Positions 54,513-64,000 of a stretch of DNA of 64,000 bases are shown in pieces. Origin of the DNA: Paenibacillus sp. Root52 (GTDB lineage Bacteria; Bacillota; Bacilli; Paenibacillales; Paenibacillaceae); contig NZ_LMFO01000001.1 of NCBI RefSeq assembly GCF_001426865.1, forward strand, positions 372,001 to 436,000, written 5' to 3'. The position numbers and the translations under genes were made by a program. The stretch's first letter is position 1. Every line of letters starts with the position of its first letter. The notes under the pieces are model-generated. The model made no database searches, was not told where the DNA came from, and was given only the letters and a program-made list of their open reading frames with translations.

Positions 54513-54565
54513 AGTATAGAGAAATGCAAGACAAGTTGCACAGATATATAGAGGAGTTGATATGT

Positions 54566-55555
54566 TTGAAACCATCCGTAGTGAAGGAAGGAAGAAAGAG
54601 CAGTAAAACCAAGAGATTGTTACATATTTTACTCAAAATATTTGCTGCGATCCTTATAGCCATATTACTGTTTATCGCTGGCGTGTATACGTATAATCAA
54701 ATCGCTAGTCATTCAGAACAAAAAAGAATTGAGCCTTATGGTCAATATGTGTCTGTAGATGGAAAACAGATGAATGTGCTCATTCAGGGGGAAGGTGAGG
54801 AGACTGTAGTCATTCTGCCTGGTTACGGCAATGCGGCACCTGGACTTGATTTTGAGCCATTGCTATCAGAATTAACCCCTTATTATAAAGTGGTTGTGGT
54901 GGAGCCTTTTGGTTACGGATTGAGCGATCAAACCGATAAAGAACGTTCCACGGAACAGATTGTAAGTGAAATTCATCAAGCCTTACAGCGTCTTCAGATT
55001 GATCGTTATATCCTGATGGCTCACTCCATTTCAGGATTATACAGTTTGGATTATGTGAACCAATATCCTGACGAAGTGAGCGCATATATCGGGCTTGATA
55101 GCAGCGTTCCAACACTGAGCGAACAGAAGATTGATTCGTCAGTGACCAATCAGATCAAGTGGTTCCGTAATTTGGGCTTCCCCCGCATTCAATTGATGCT
55201 CAGTGATGATCCGTATGATGAACTGCCTTATGATGAAGTGACGAAAGAACAATTGCAAATATTAAGACAAAAAAATATGTATAACACGACGCAATTAAAT
55301 GAAGCTGTGAGTATGTATTCGAATTTCCAATCAGCAGCGCAATTATCTTTTCCACCCAATCTCCCTGTCCAGTTCTTTGTTCAGGCCAAGCATCCGGTAA
55401 CGCCTGAATGGGCACCCGAACACGAGAAGCAACTAGCGAATTCTGTTCATGCAGAGATGGTTTTACTGGAGGCAAATCATTATTTATATCGAACCCATGC
55501 CAAAGAAATTGCTGCAAAAGTAAGAGAGTTTACTGGAGCATTAACTACGCAATGA
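54566..55555 (+). CDS. Membrane-anchored alpha/beta hydrolase (paralog 2)
   Basis: Tandem duplicate of the preceding hydrolase. One membrane helix (ILLKIFAAILIAILLFIAGVY) follows a Lys/Arg-rich start. The nucleophile Ser is in ILMAHSISGLYS and the His in LEANHYLYRT. TTG at 54566 is preferred because AGAGGAG lies 9 nt upstream and the product (329 residues) then matches its paralog in length. The longer frame from 54524 has no ribosome site. Sequence divergence from copy 1 is moderate, so the duplication is not recent. Confidence 0.87.
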   Translation: MKPSVVKEGRKSSKTKRLLHILLKIFAAILIAILLFIAGVYTYNQIASHSEQKRIEPYGQYVSVDGKQMNVLIQGEGEETVVILPGYGNAAPGLDFEPLLSELTPYYKVVVVEPFGYGLSDQTDKERSTEQIVSEIHQALQRLQIDRYILMAHSISGLYSLDYVNQYPDEVSAYIGLDSSVPTLSEQKIDSSVTNQIKWFRNLGFPRIQLMLSDDPYDELPYDEVTKEQLQILRQKNMYNTTQLNEAVSMYSNFQSAAQLSFPPNLPVQFFVQAKHPVTPEWAPEHEKQLANSVHAEMVLLEANHYLYRTHAKEIAAKVREFTGALTTQ

Positions 55556-55753
55556 ATCTAGTGAATGTGGAATATGTTGACCCAGTTGAATAGGAACCAA
55601 ACAGGAACGGACGGCTCGCATATCTTCACTTGCGGCTCGTTCGTTCTTTACATTTAAAATTAATGATTGTAATTTTCATAGGTTCAACTTTAAAATATAA
55701 CGATGTGTATCAATTTATTTAAAAATATAGATGAAGTGGAGACTTAAGGAATC

Positions 55754-56965
55754 ATGACAAAAAGAAAGCAATGGAATGTGATTGGTCTAGCTCTATTGTT
55801 GGGCGTATTTTCAACGTTAGGACCATTTACAATCGATATGTATTTACCGGCATTTCCTGAAATTGCAGCGATGTTCAACACCAATGCATCACTGGTTCAG
55901 TTCAGTCTTACAGCTTGTTTATTGGGATTAGGTATGGGCCAGCTCGTTGTGGGGCCAATCAGTGATGCTCATGGCAGACGTAAACCTTTGCTAATCTCTA
56001 TGGTTGCTTATATCATCTGCTCCTTAGCGTGTGCGTACTCGCCTAATATTGGTATGTTAATCTTGTTCCGGTTCACACAAGGATTTGCAGCTTCCGCAGG
56101 GATCGTTATTTCTCGCGCTATTGCTCGTGACTTGTATAGTGGCCATGAGCTAACTAAATTTTTCTCTCTACTGTTGCTTGTAGGAAATCTCGGTCCTTTG
56201 GCAGCTCCAATTGCAGGTAGTGGGGTGCTTACGTTCACATCGTGGCCGGGTGTGTTTATTTCCCTCGCGATCCTAGGCGTTTTCTTGTACATTATGACGC
56301 AATGGCGTCTTAAAGAAACGAATCCTCCTGAAAAGCGCGTCGCGCCGAATTTTAAACTTCAACTTCGTGGTTATGGTACAATGCTGCGTGATCGCAAGTT
56401 TGTTGGTTACATGCTGGCACAGGGTATTATGACCGCGGGTGTATTCGCTTATGTTGCAGGTACACCGTTTATTTACCAGAACATATACGGTGTAAGTCCG
56501 ACGGTATTCTCCATATTGTTTGCATCTAATGGAATTAGCTTAATCATTGGCTCGCAGATTGTGGGACGCATGTCACACCGCATTCCTGAGCAGACGCTTC
56601 TGTTATCCGGACTGTGGCTTGCGCTCATATCGAGTGTTGTCGTTGTAGTGGTAACGATTGCTCAAGGGCCACTGTTTGCTCTGGTTCTTCCATTGTTCTT
56701 CTTCGTATGTTCAATCGGTATTACGTCAACTGCCGCATTCCCACTCGCTATGGAAAGCCAATCCAAAATGGCTGGTAGTGCAGCGGCGCTTCTAGGTGTC
56801 GTACCCTTTGTATTAGGAGCTTTGGTTGCTCCAATCGTTGGTATTGCGGGAGAGGACACGGCTGTTCCGCTCGGACTTACTTTGTTAGGAACGAGTATTG
56901 TCGCGGTCGTTACTTATTTTTTACTCGTGGCTAAGAAAGATCAGAACTCCGCTCAGACGCATTAA
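55754..56965 (+). CDS. Bcr/CflA-type MFS drug exporter
   Basis: Twelve-helix proton antiporter of the DHA1 family. Signature segments: GPFTIDMYLPAFPEIAAMF at helix 1, GPISDAHGRRKPLL in the 2-3 loop, and RFTQGFAASAGIVISRAIARDL, all characteristic of Bcr/CflA. The 403-residue length is normal. TTAAGGAATC precedes the ATG. Substrate is unknown; family members export bicyclomycin, chloramphenicol or sulfonamides. Confidence 0.92.
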   Translation: MTKRKQWNVIGLALLLGVFSTLGPFTIDMYLPAFPEIAAMFNTNASLVQFSLTACLLGLGMGQLVVGPISDAHGRRKPLLISMVAYIICSLACAYSPNIGMLILFRFTQGFAASAGIVISRAIARDLYSGHELTKFFSLLLLVGNLGPLAAPIAGSGVLTFTSWPGVFISLAILGVFLYIMTQWRLKETNPPEKRVAPNFKLQLRGYGTMLRDRKFVGYMLAQGIMTAGVFAYVAGTPFIYQNIYGVSPTVFSILFASNGISLIIGSQIVGRMSHRIPEQTLLLSGLWLALISSVVVVVVTIAQGPLFALVLPLFFFVCSIGITSTAAFPLAMESQSKMAGSAAALLGVVPFVLGALVAPIVGIAGEDTAVPLGLTLLGTSIVAVVTYFLLVAKKDQNSAQTH

Positions 56966-57031
56966 GCATTGTGCGTTATATTATATGAACACTGAACGAT
57001 AAATCGATTTAGAAAATGGATATGTAATTAT

Positions 57032-57080
57032 GCGGATAAATGAATCAATGATAAGTGAAGAGTTGATTCTTTATCCGCAC
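57032..57080. repeat. Long imperfect hairpin in the gap before rarD
   Basis: TGCGGATAAA pairs with TTTATCCGCA and TGAATCAA with TTGATTC around a 14-nt loop. No T tract follows, so it is at best a weak terminator of the Bcr/CflA gene. The rest of 56966-57426 shows only a TATAAT at 57380-57385 without a clear -35, and I see no gene there. Confidence 0.5.
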
Positions 57081-57426
57081 ATATTTAATGGAAGTTAAAA
57101 ACATAGACTGATCCATAAACTCGATACACTACCTCTAACCATCTCACTACATAGGAAAGAGTATGCTCTTCATTTAAACTGATTTCCCACGAACATTCGT
57201 TTTACTAAGAGCTTAATTCGGAAGACCCTAGGCATCTATTTTACGAATACGCTCCAATCGTTTGTACAGACATTGCCCTCCTAATCGACTAGTTGTGCAG
57301 TGCAATATGTAACGCAGTTGAACCAGAGGGTCTTTTCTGCTGTCAGATTATTGTCTTTACTTACATATGGAATGAGGCGTATAATCCGTTCAGACATCAT
57401 AGAGAGAAAAGAGGAATTCATACATT

Positions 57427-58305
57427 ATGAACAACGGGTTGGTTAACGCTATAATTGCGTATATCATGTGGGGGATTCTCCCGCTTTATTGGAAGTTATT
57501 TAATCATGTGCCGGCAGGTGAGATTCTGTCTCATCGGGTAGTCTGGTCATTTGTCTTCATGGGCATTCTGGTCGCGATCCAGCGCCGCTGGGGTGAGATG
57601 AAACGAATTCTGGCTAATCGGACACAACTGCTAGCCCTCACCGCCAGTGGATTGTTGATCGCTGCCAACTGGCTAATCTTCATCTGGGCAGTCAACAACG
57701 GGCATGTTGTCGAGACAAGCCTTGGTTATTATCTGAACCCGCTACTGAATGTATTGTTAGCGGTGATGTTCCTTCGTGAGAAGCCCAATCGGGGTCAATG
57801 GCTGGCTATTGCTATTGCTGGAGCGGCTGTGCTTATCATCGCCATCGACTACGGACGGTTCCCGTGGGTCGCGATCTCACTTGCTGTATCCTTTGGTTTG
57901 TATGGTCTGGCGAAGAAGAAGATTGCTCAGGATGCTTCGGTAGGATTGCTGTCAGAGACAGCGGTAGTTCTCCCCATTGCACTTGGTTACTGGATCTATC
58001 TGGGGATTGTAGGGAAAACGACGGCTTGGACGCTGCCGACACCAATGTTCCTTGAATTACTTCTTTCTGGGGTAGTAACGGCGTTGCCGTTGTTGTTCTT
58101 TGCCCGAGCAGCCGCGCGGTTGTCACTGTCCACACTTGGATTCGTACAATACATTGGCCCGACGATTATGCTGGTACTCAGTGTATTTGTGTTCAAAGAA
58201 TCCGTATCGCCTGTTCTGCTTGTCGGTTTCGGATTCATATGGGTTGCACTCGTCGTTTATGCTACGGCATCGATTCTTGCCACGAAACTTGCTAAGGCAA
58301 GTTAA
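57427..58305 (+). CDS. rarD: RarD protein, EamA/DMT-superfamily transporter
   Basis: Ten-helix drug/metabolite transporter. Strong family blocks: YIMWGILPLYWKLF near residue 12, ILSHRVVWSFVF near 33, and NWLIFIWAVNNGHVVETSLGYYLNPLLNVLL near 80. The 292-residue length matches RarD. Physiological substrate is not established for the family. AAGAGGAATTC precedes the ATG. It is monocistronic. Confidence 0.93.
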   Translation: MNNGLVNAIIAYIMWGILPLYWKLFNHVPAGEILSHRVVWSFVFMGILVAIQRRWGEMKRILANRTQLLALTASGLLIAANWLIFIWAVNNGHVVETSLGYYLNPLLNVLLAVMFLREKPNRGQWLAIAIAGAAVLIIAIDYGRFPWVAISLAVSFGLYGLAKKKIAQDASVGLLSETAVVLPIALGYWIYLGIVGKTTAWTLPTPMFLELLLSGVVTALPLLFFARAAARLSLSTLGFVQYIGPTIMLVLSVFVFKESVSPVLLVGFGFIWVALVVYATASILATKLAKAS

Positions 58306-58328
58306 GACGAATTGCACGTTAACATCTC

Positions 58329-58368
58329 ATGGCTCACTCCGCCTAGTCAGCGAAGTGAGTCATTTTTT
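58329..58368 (+). terminator. Terminator of rarD
   Basis: TGGCTCACTCCGC against GCGAAGTGAGTCA, with one mismatch and one G-U pair, is followed by six T residues. Confidence 0.75.
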
Positions 58369-58595
58369 GTTGTTATCAACTAAATTGAGAAATAAACAGT
58401 CAACCATGTCGTTCTTTTAATCGGAGCGGCTTTTTTGAATCAAAGTCATATTTAAGATCCATCTAGAAAAACAATGATTTGGTCAATAAATGTCTGTGGT
58501 TTCGATATTATGTTGAGGGTTGAATGGTGTTATTCTATTTGCACTAAACGTTATTAGTGGAATTTTACTATTTCAAAAATACAGGGAGTGCACAG

Positions 58596-59081
58596 ATGTT
58601 AGATCATGCTCAGAATGCTCAGTTGTTATTGTGTAAGGAGCAAGAGGCTAAATATCGGTTTGAGGAACTTAGACAACAAGATATCTGTCAGATAGGCGAA
58701 TACTTGAAGGAAATAAGCATGAAACAGGAGAAGCCGGTGGCCGTGGAAGCTGCCTTAGGCAACTTTGTTGTGTTTAGGTTCTACCCGGAAGGCAGAGGGA
58801 TTTATGAAGAGACTTGGATTTCTGGGAAGCGAAATACGGTCACGGCATTCGGAATAAGCAGTAAACATGCGATGTTGAAGATGATTGATAAGGGATTGAA
58901 GCCAGGACATTCCTTTTCCGACTTAGACCCAGGTAGATTTGTTCTGAGCGGGGGTGGGTTCCCTTTGAAACTGAAGAATGGATTGTTAGTGGGCTCCCTA
59001 TGTGTATCAGGTCTTCATGATGATGTAGATCACAGCCTTTTAATAGAAGCATTAGACCGATATTTTCAACAAATGAAATAA
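58596..59081 (+). CDS. UPF0303/HbpS-GlcG-like protein
   Basis: Member of the heme-binding-protein-like family related to GlcG and HbpS; function uncertain. Recognisable blocks: GRGIYEETWISGKRNTV, MIDKGLKPGHSF, RFVLSGGGFPLKL and GLLVGSLCVSGL. The ATG at 58596 follows AGGGAG; the frame extends back to 58557 without a ribosome site. It is the first of three genes (with a Gfo/Idh oxidoreductase 18 nt downstream and a VOC protein) that look like a small sugar- or aldehyde-handling operon. Confidence 0.82.
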   Translation: MLDHAQNAQLLLCKEQEAKYRFEELRQQDICQIGEYLKEISMKQEKPVAVEAALGNFVVFRFYPEGRGIYEETWISGKRNTVTAFGISSKHAMLKMIDKGLKPGHSFSDLDPGRFVLSGGGFPLKLKNGLLVGSLCVSGLHDDVDHSLLIEALDRYFQQMK

Positions 59082-59099
59082 AAGTATAGGAGTGAGCAG

Positions 59100-60236
59100 A
59101 TGACCAACCTCCAGAAAATGAAAACAGCCGTTATAGGATATGGGCAAATAAGTGGAGTTTATTTGGAAAATATGATCAATCAATTCGAAATCTTGGATGT
59201 CGTCAGTTGTGGCGGAACCAATATTCACAAGGCTGAAGAGAAGGCAAGCTCTTATGGGATAAAAGGGATGCATATGGATGAGATTTTACAGGACCCGGAG
59301 ATTGAGATGGTTGTTAATCTAACCCCTGCAACAGCTCATTATGGGATTATTAAGCAGGCATTAGAAGCAGGTAAGCATGTCTATACAGAGAAAATTGTGA
59401 CCCCGAGTCTAGCGGAAGCGCTCGAATTAAAGACCTTTGCCGAGAGACAAAACCTGAGACTCGGATGTGCGCCAGATACCTTTCTTGGAGCTGCCATTCA
59501 AACGGCTCGTCATGTGATTGATCATGGTGGGATAGGCAAAGTGATGACATGTCATGCAGCAGTTAACCGCGATATGGGCTTCTTATATGAACCAGGAGCT
59601 TTTACAACGAAGCCTGGCGGTGGGATCGGTTTTGATGTAGGAATCTACTATACTACAGCACTCCTAAGTATTCTTGGCCCAGTTGAAAAGGTAAGCGGAT
59701 TCGCTGATAATACGCAATCAACATACGTTGTTGAGAACCCTGCATCACCTCATTTTGGTGAAACCTTGGAGACCCGGAACGAGAATATCATGATTGCAAG
59801 CATGAGATATAAGAATGGCGTATATGGAACAGTGAACTTTAATGCCAATACCATATGGCCGCAAGTCCCTGTCTTAACGATCTACGGAACAGAGGGTATA
59901 TTGTATCTGCCTGATCCAGATCGATTCGGAGGCAAAGTTCTGTTACAGAAGAAAGGAATGTCAGAACCCATCGAGATTCCACACATGTACGGATACAGTG
60001 AGAATTCCAGAGGTCTTGGTGTCGCTGAAATGGCATGGGCTATCAGGCAGGGAAGACCCCATCGGGCAAGTATGGATATGGCTTGTCACGCCGTTGAAAT
60101 TTTGAATGGTATCGTTCAATCTTCGGAGACAGGTGTGACCCAGACGATGGAAACGGAATTCGAGCGGTTGCCAGGATTGCCAGAGGGCTATCTCAATCAT
60201 TACTTGGGGAGAAGCCAAGAGGCTGCTTTAATTTGA
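59100..60236 (+). CDS. Gfo/Idh/MocA family oxidoreductase
   Basis: NAD(P)-dependent sugar or cyclitol dehydrogenase family. The Rossmann start is KTAVIGYGQISGVYLENM, and the Lys of the EKP-like motif appears as HVYTEKIVTPSLAEA near residue 98. The C-terminal alpha/beta domain carries the GGGIGFDVGIYYT segment. Length 378 residues is normal. GGAG precedes the ATG. Substrate not predictable; the context near GH43 and PTS genes suggests a sugar derivative. Confidence 0.9.
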   Translation: MTNLQKMKTAVIGYGQISGVYLENMINQFEILDVVSCGGTNIHKAEEKASSYGIKGMHMDEILQDPEIEMVVNLTPATAHYGIIKQALEAGKHVYTEKIVTPSLAEALELKTFAERQNLRLGCAPDTFLGAAIQTARHVIDHGGIGKVMTCHAAVNRDMGFLYEPGAFTTKPGGGIGFDVGIYYTTALLSILGPVEKVSGFADNTQSTYVVENPASPHFGETLETRNENIMIASMRYKNGVYGTVNFNANTIWPQVPVLTIYGTEGILYLPDPDRFGGKVLLQKKGMSEPIEIPHMYGYSENSRGLGVAEMAWAIRQGRPHRASMDMACHAVEILNGIVQSSETGVTQTMETEFERLPGLPEGYLNHYLGRSQEAALI

Positions 60237-60283
60237 TCTTCCGCTCTAATCTATCTTAATTCACCATGAAAGGAGAGAAGCAG

Positions 60284-60709
60284 ATGAACGTGTTAAGTAT
60301 TGCTCATGCTGGAATGAAGGTGAAAGATATGGAAAGATCACTGCAATTTTATTGTGATGGATTAGGGTTTAAACGTAAATTCACATTGTATCGAGATGAA
60401 GAACAATCCCAGCCATGGATTGAGTATCTTGAATTCGGAGACAAACAGTTTGTAGAACTGTTCTATAGCTATGAGGAGAGAAAAGAACGTCCTAATCTGA
60501 AAGAGTACTATGCGATGTATCATCTTGCACTAGTCGTTGACGATATTCATGAAGCTGCTCAGCAATTCAGAGCCAAAGGCATTCCTCTTAAAAGCGAGCC
60601 TATACTGGGACCTGATCACACGTGGCAGTTATGGATTGTAGATCCCGATGGAAATGAGCTTGAGATTATGCAATATACGGAGAAGTCATTTCAGTTGGTT
60701 GGTACATAA
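60284..60709 (+). CDS. VOC/glyoxalase-type protein
   Basis: Vicinal-oxygen-chelate fold protein with two beta-alpha-beta-beta-beta repeats: HAGMKVKDMERSLQFYCDGLGF near the start and HLALVVDDIHEAAQQFRAKG in the second half, then LWIVDPDGNELEIMQ. Metal-ligand His and Glu are in place. ATG at 60284 follows AAAGGAG. It is 47 nt after the Gfo/Idh gene and probably in the same message. Could be a lyase, isomerase or dioxygenase-like enzyme. Confidence 0.88.
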   Translation: MNVLSIAHAGMKVKDMERSLQFYCDGLGFKRKFTLYRDEEQSQPWIEYLEFGDKQFVELFYSYEERKERPNLKEYYAMYHLALVVDDIHEAAQQFRAKGIPLKSEPILGPDHTWQLWIVDPDGNELEIMQYTEKSFQLVGT

Positions 60710-60798
60710 GCAATGGATAAGAGCCAATCACTGTAAATTAGTTGGTGCTTCATATCATAGCTCCATCATTATGAGTCAGATTAAAGGAGAAGTTGCCT

Positions 60799-61299
60799 GT
60801 GTTTTTGGGATGGAAAAAGAAAAACAATGTAAACGAAGTGTTGGTTGGTGCACCTATTATCGGAAAGATCGTTCCGCTAGAGCAAGTAGAAGACGAAGCG
60901 TTTGCTACCAGATCGATGGGTGACGGTGTCGCAATTCTACCGAGTGAGGGGAAGGTATTCGCGCCATTTGACGGGACTGTGGCTTATATAATGGATAAGA
61001 GCAAGCATGCCATGCTGCTTGAGCACAAGTCAGGCGTCCAGATGTTGATCCATGTCGGAATGAATACGGTTTCTCTTAAGGGAAAAGGATTTACATTACA
61101 TGTGGCTACCGGAGCAAAAATTAAAAAGGGTCAGCTATTGCTTGAGTTTGATATCGAACAAATTCAGCAAGAAGGCATTTCAATAATTACTCCGATCGTA
61201 GTATCTGTCGGGCAAGATTTAGTTAAACAAGTCGATATTCTGCTAGAAAGTGATCAAGAAACACAGTTGAGTAGTGATTTGCTGCGTATCCAATTGTAA
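60799..61299 (+). CDS. PTS EIIA component, glucose family
   Basis: Soluble phosphocarrier passing phosphate from HPr-His to a membrane EIIB. The fold blocks MGDGVAILPSEGKVFAPFDGTV and the active-site His in MLIHVGMNTVSLKGKGF (near residue 90) are standard for EIIA-Glc. Most gram-positive EIIA-Glc domains are fused to EIIBC; this one is separate. GTG at 60799 follows AAAGGAG; the TTG at 60793 is too close. The EIIBC at 63053 lacks a visible EIIA so far and could be its partner. Confidence 0.9.
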   Translation: MFLGWKKKNNVNEVLVGAPIIGKIVPLEQVEDEAFATRSMGDGVAILPSEGKVFAPFDGTVAYIMDKSKHAMLLEHKSGVQMLIHVGMNTVSLKGKGFTLHVATGAKIKKGQLLLEFDIEQIQQEGISIITPIVVSVGQDLVKQVDILLESDQETQLSSDLLRIQL

Positions 61300-61304
61300 A
61301 CATA

Positions 61305-61343
61305 CGAAAAAACAACGAATGTCTGCCATTCGTTGTTTTTTCG
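61305..61343. terminator. Bidirectional terminator between EIIA and GH43 genes
   Basis: A perfect 17-bp stem (CGAAAAAACAACGAATG) with loop TCTGC; A6 and T6 tracts within the stem serve both convergent genes. Confidence 0.9.
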
Positions 61344-61355
61344 TTCAAGTTCAAT

Positions 61356-62879
61356 CTAAGCTTGATATTCAAACCAATCAAAATAGGCCGGGGATTCGGA
61401 TGTTTTGCCGTTTCCAGTTGCATAGAGACCGAAATAAACACCAGTGAAGCCGCCGGTAACCTCAGTGGATAACAAGCTGGTTTCTGCATGTCCTAGTAGT
61501 GTGGATTGCTTATCATGAGATGCGCGATACGAGAATGTATATTGTGCTTTTGTAGCCTGGATCTCTAAGACAATCTCTTTTCCAACATATTCTTGTATCG
61601 CTGCGACCATACAGATGGAACCTGCTCTTGTTCGAAGCAGGACGGAGCGCTTACCATTCACATGTGCGAGCGCCAATTCGTAATGATGCTTTTCATTCAT
61701 ATATACGGTAAGTCCAGCTTCTTCATTCTCTTTCGGGTCAAACTCAAGTAGCGTAGATACAGTGCAATCAAAATGCTTTTGGCGACAACCAATAAATGCC
61801 GGTGAATCTATATCATTCAATGTTTGCGGAGAGCCCTTCAATGTTAACCAACTTGGACGATGCGTAAGTGACCAATTTGAAGGATCGGGATTACGCAGGA
61901 AGTTCCATCGATAACTTAATTCGGGTGTAGTAAAATGATCGAGTGGTTCTAGAACCTGGAGTTGTTCTGTGCCAAAATCAGGACCCGTCATGTTGGCTTG
62001 AAGCTGCCCATCTATTCCGATTATCGGCCAACCATCCTCAGACCAGGTTACGGGAGCCAGCATAGTCTCTCTCCCCAAATGATGTCTTCTTGAAATCGGA
62101 CGAATACCCAGCAGAACAGCCCACCAGCTCCCGTCATGAGCCTGAATCAGATCGGCATGACCTGTAGCCTGAATCGGATGTCCAGTGCTGCGATGGCTTA
62201 ACACCGGATTGGTAGGGGCACTCTCGTAAGGCCCGAATGGATTATCGCTACGTGCAACGGTAACCATATGGCCATACTCTGTGCCTCCCTCGGAGATCAT
62301 CAAATAGTATTGATCATGGATATGGTAAAGGTGAGGGCCTTCCGGGGATTTCCCACCGGTTCCTCTCCATATAAGTTGACGAGCCGACAATAACTTTCCT
62401 GTCTGTAGGTTGATTTCTGCTTGGTAAATACCTGGTTCCTCATTAGTAAATGCATTGGTTCCCGTAATATACACACGTCCATCTCCATCAAACAATAGAG
62501 AGGGATCTATGCCTTGCCAATCTAACCAAACGGGTTCAGACCATGGTCCTGAAGGATCGCTTGCACGGACATAGAAATTCCGAAAGCCATCATCACCTTT
62601 ACCTGACACTAGTGTCGTAACCATATAAAAGGTTCCTTCGTGATAACGAATCGTTGGGGCAAAAATGCCCATCGAGCTTTCGAGATTCGAGAGATTCAAC
62701 TGCTCTGGACGAGTTAAGCAATAACCAATCTGTTGCCAATTTACCAAGTCTCGACTATGAAAAATAGGCACACCGGGAAAGTAATGAAACGAACTGTTCA
62801 CTAAGTAATAATCTTCGCCTACGCTACAAATGCTGGGATCAGGATAGAAACCTGAAATAACGGGATTGTTAAATTTCAT
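61356..62879 (-). CDS. GH43 beta-xylosidase/alpha-arabinofuranosidase
   Basis: Five-bladed propeller glycosidase acting in the cytoplasm on xylo- or arabino-oligosaccharides; no signal peptide. Catalytic residues: Asp base in GFYPDPSIC near residue 14, pKa-modulating Asp in GIDPSLLFD near 127, and acid Glu in GKSPEGPHLY near 180. The C-terminal ~190 residues form the beta-sandwich (GH43 C2) domain common in subfamilies such as GH43_11. GGAG precedes the ATG. It is divergent from the PTS EIIBC gene. Confidence 0.92.
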   Translation of the reverse strand: MKFNNPVISGFYPDPSICSVGEDYYLVNSSFHYFPGVPIFHSRDLVNWQQIGYCLTRPEQLNLSNLESSMGIFAPTIRYHEGTFYMVTTLVSGKGDDGFRNFYVRASDPSGPWSEPVWLDWQGIDPSLLFDGDGRVYITGTNAFTNEEPGIYQAEINLQTGKLLSARQLIWRGTGGKSPEGPHLYHIHDQYYLMISEGGTEYGHMVTVARSDNPFGPYESAPTNPVLSHRSTGHPIQATGHADLIQAHDGSWWAVLLGIRPISRRHHLGRETMLAPVTWSEDGWPIIGIDGQLQANMTGPDFGTEQLQVLEPLDHFTTPELSYRWNFLRNPDPSNWSLTHRPSWLTLKGSPQTLNDIDSPAFIGCRQKHFDCTVSTLLEFDPKENEEAGLTVYMNEKHHYELALAHVNGKRSVLLRTRAGSICMVAAIQEYVGKEIVLEIQATKAQYTFSYRASHDKQSTLLGHAETSLLSTEVTGGFTGVYFGLYATGNGKTSESPAYFDWFEYQA

Positions 62880-63034
62880 ATATGTTCTCCTAGAATTAAA
62901 TTGAATATCACCTAGAATAACTGAAATGGCTTAAATAAAATACAGTGAAATGGTCAATGAAATCATGTGATTTGGTTATTATTCCGATCGCGCTATATCG
63001 ATACAATCAAATATATTAACAGTTTTGACATTGA

Positions 63035-64000
<966 letters not shown>

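Noticed and set aside
55598-55655. Terminator after the second hydrolase
   Set aside because: GAACG/CGTTC pairings exist but the stem is irregular and the T tract is short, so it was not listed as a feature.

Overview
The window looks like chromosomal DNA of a plant- or soil-associated Paenibacillus. This is inferred from gene content and not from any database search. The supporting traits are an SLH-anchored NagZ, several plant-polysaccharide glycosidases (GH51, GH4, GH43), a GerAB-type spore germination permease, a Trp T-box, a PyrR leader, strong AGGAGG ribosome sites with frequent TTG/GTG starts, and many ECF, MerR, TetR and two-component regulators. I saw no rRNA, tRNA, CRISPR array, insertion sequence or prophage.

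Layout: (1) 1-13.7 kb holds the 3' part of a surface-anchored nagZ, then an FCD-type regulator followed by hyuA-hyuB, a polyamine-type ABC transporter (binding protein, ATPase, two permeases), an M24 peptidase and an MFS transporter. All are on the + strand with overlapping or short junctions, which suggests one unit for uptake and opening of a cyclic amide. (2) 13.8-16.7 kb has an ECF sigma/anti-sigma pair, a DfsB-type protein and a NUDIX hydrolase. (3) 16.8-24 kb has a GH51 arabinofuranosidase divergent from an unusual ArsR-type regulator, a DinB protein, an APH-type kinase, and an AraC regulator divergent from a GH4 glycosidase. (4) 24-27 kb has a LysR regulator divergent from an acetoacetate decarboxylase and a PanE-like reductase. 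(5) 27-32.5 kb has a two-component system and a MacB-type ABC exporter whose permease is frameshifted. (6) 32.8-36.1 kb is an accessory stretch: a membrane protein, a second APH kinase, an unknown protein, and a nucleotidyltransferase/serine-hydrolase fusion that is the best candidate for something undescribed. (7) 36.2-39.2 kb is codB-codA behind a PyrR-type attenuator. (8) 39.2-51.5 kb mixes regulators, a TetR/hydrolase pair, an FAD oxidoreductase, GerAB, T-box-trpS, a CPBP protease, and a MerR-GNAT-hydrolase operon. (9) 51.5-58.3 kb has an AzgA-type purine permease behind an unidentified attenuator, two tandem paralogous membrane hydrolases sharing an 11-bp-period promoter box, a Bcr/CflA pump and rarD. 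(10) 58.5-64 kb has an oxidoreductase cluster, a PTS EIIA, a GH43 xylosidase/arabinofuranosidase and the start of a PTS EIIBC.

Start codons were chosen from ribosome-site spacing, so several genes begin inside the longest open frame. Non-coding control is dense: many factor-independent terminators, three leader attenuators (PyrR, T-box and one unidentified) and several dyad or direct-repeat operators are visible.
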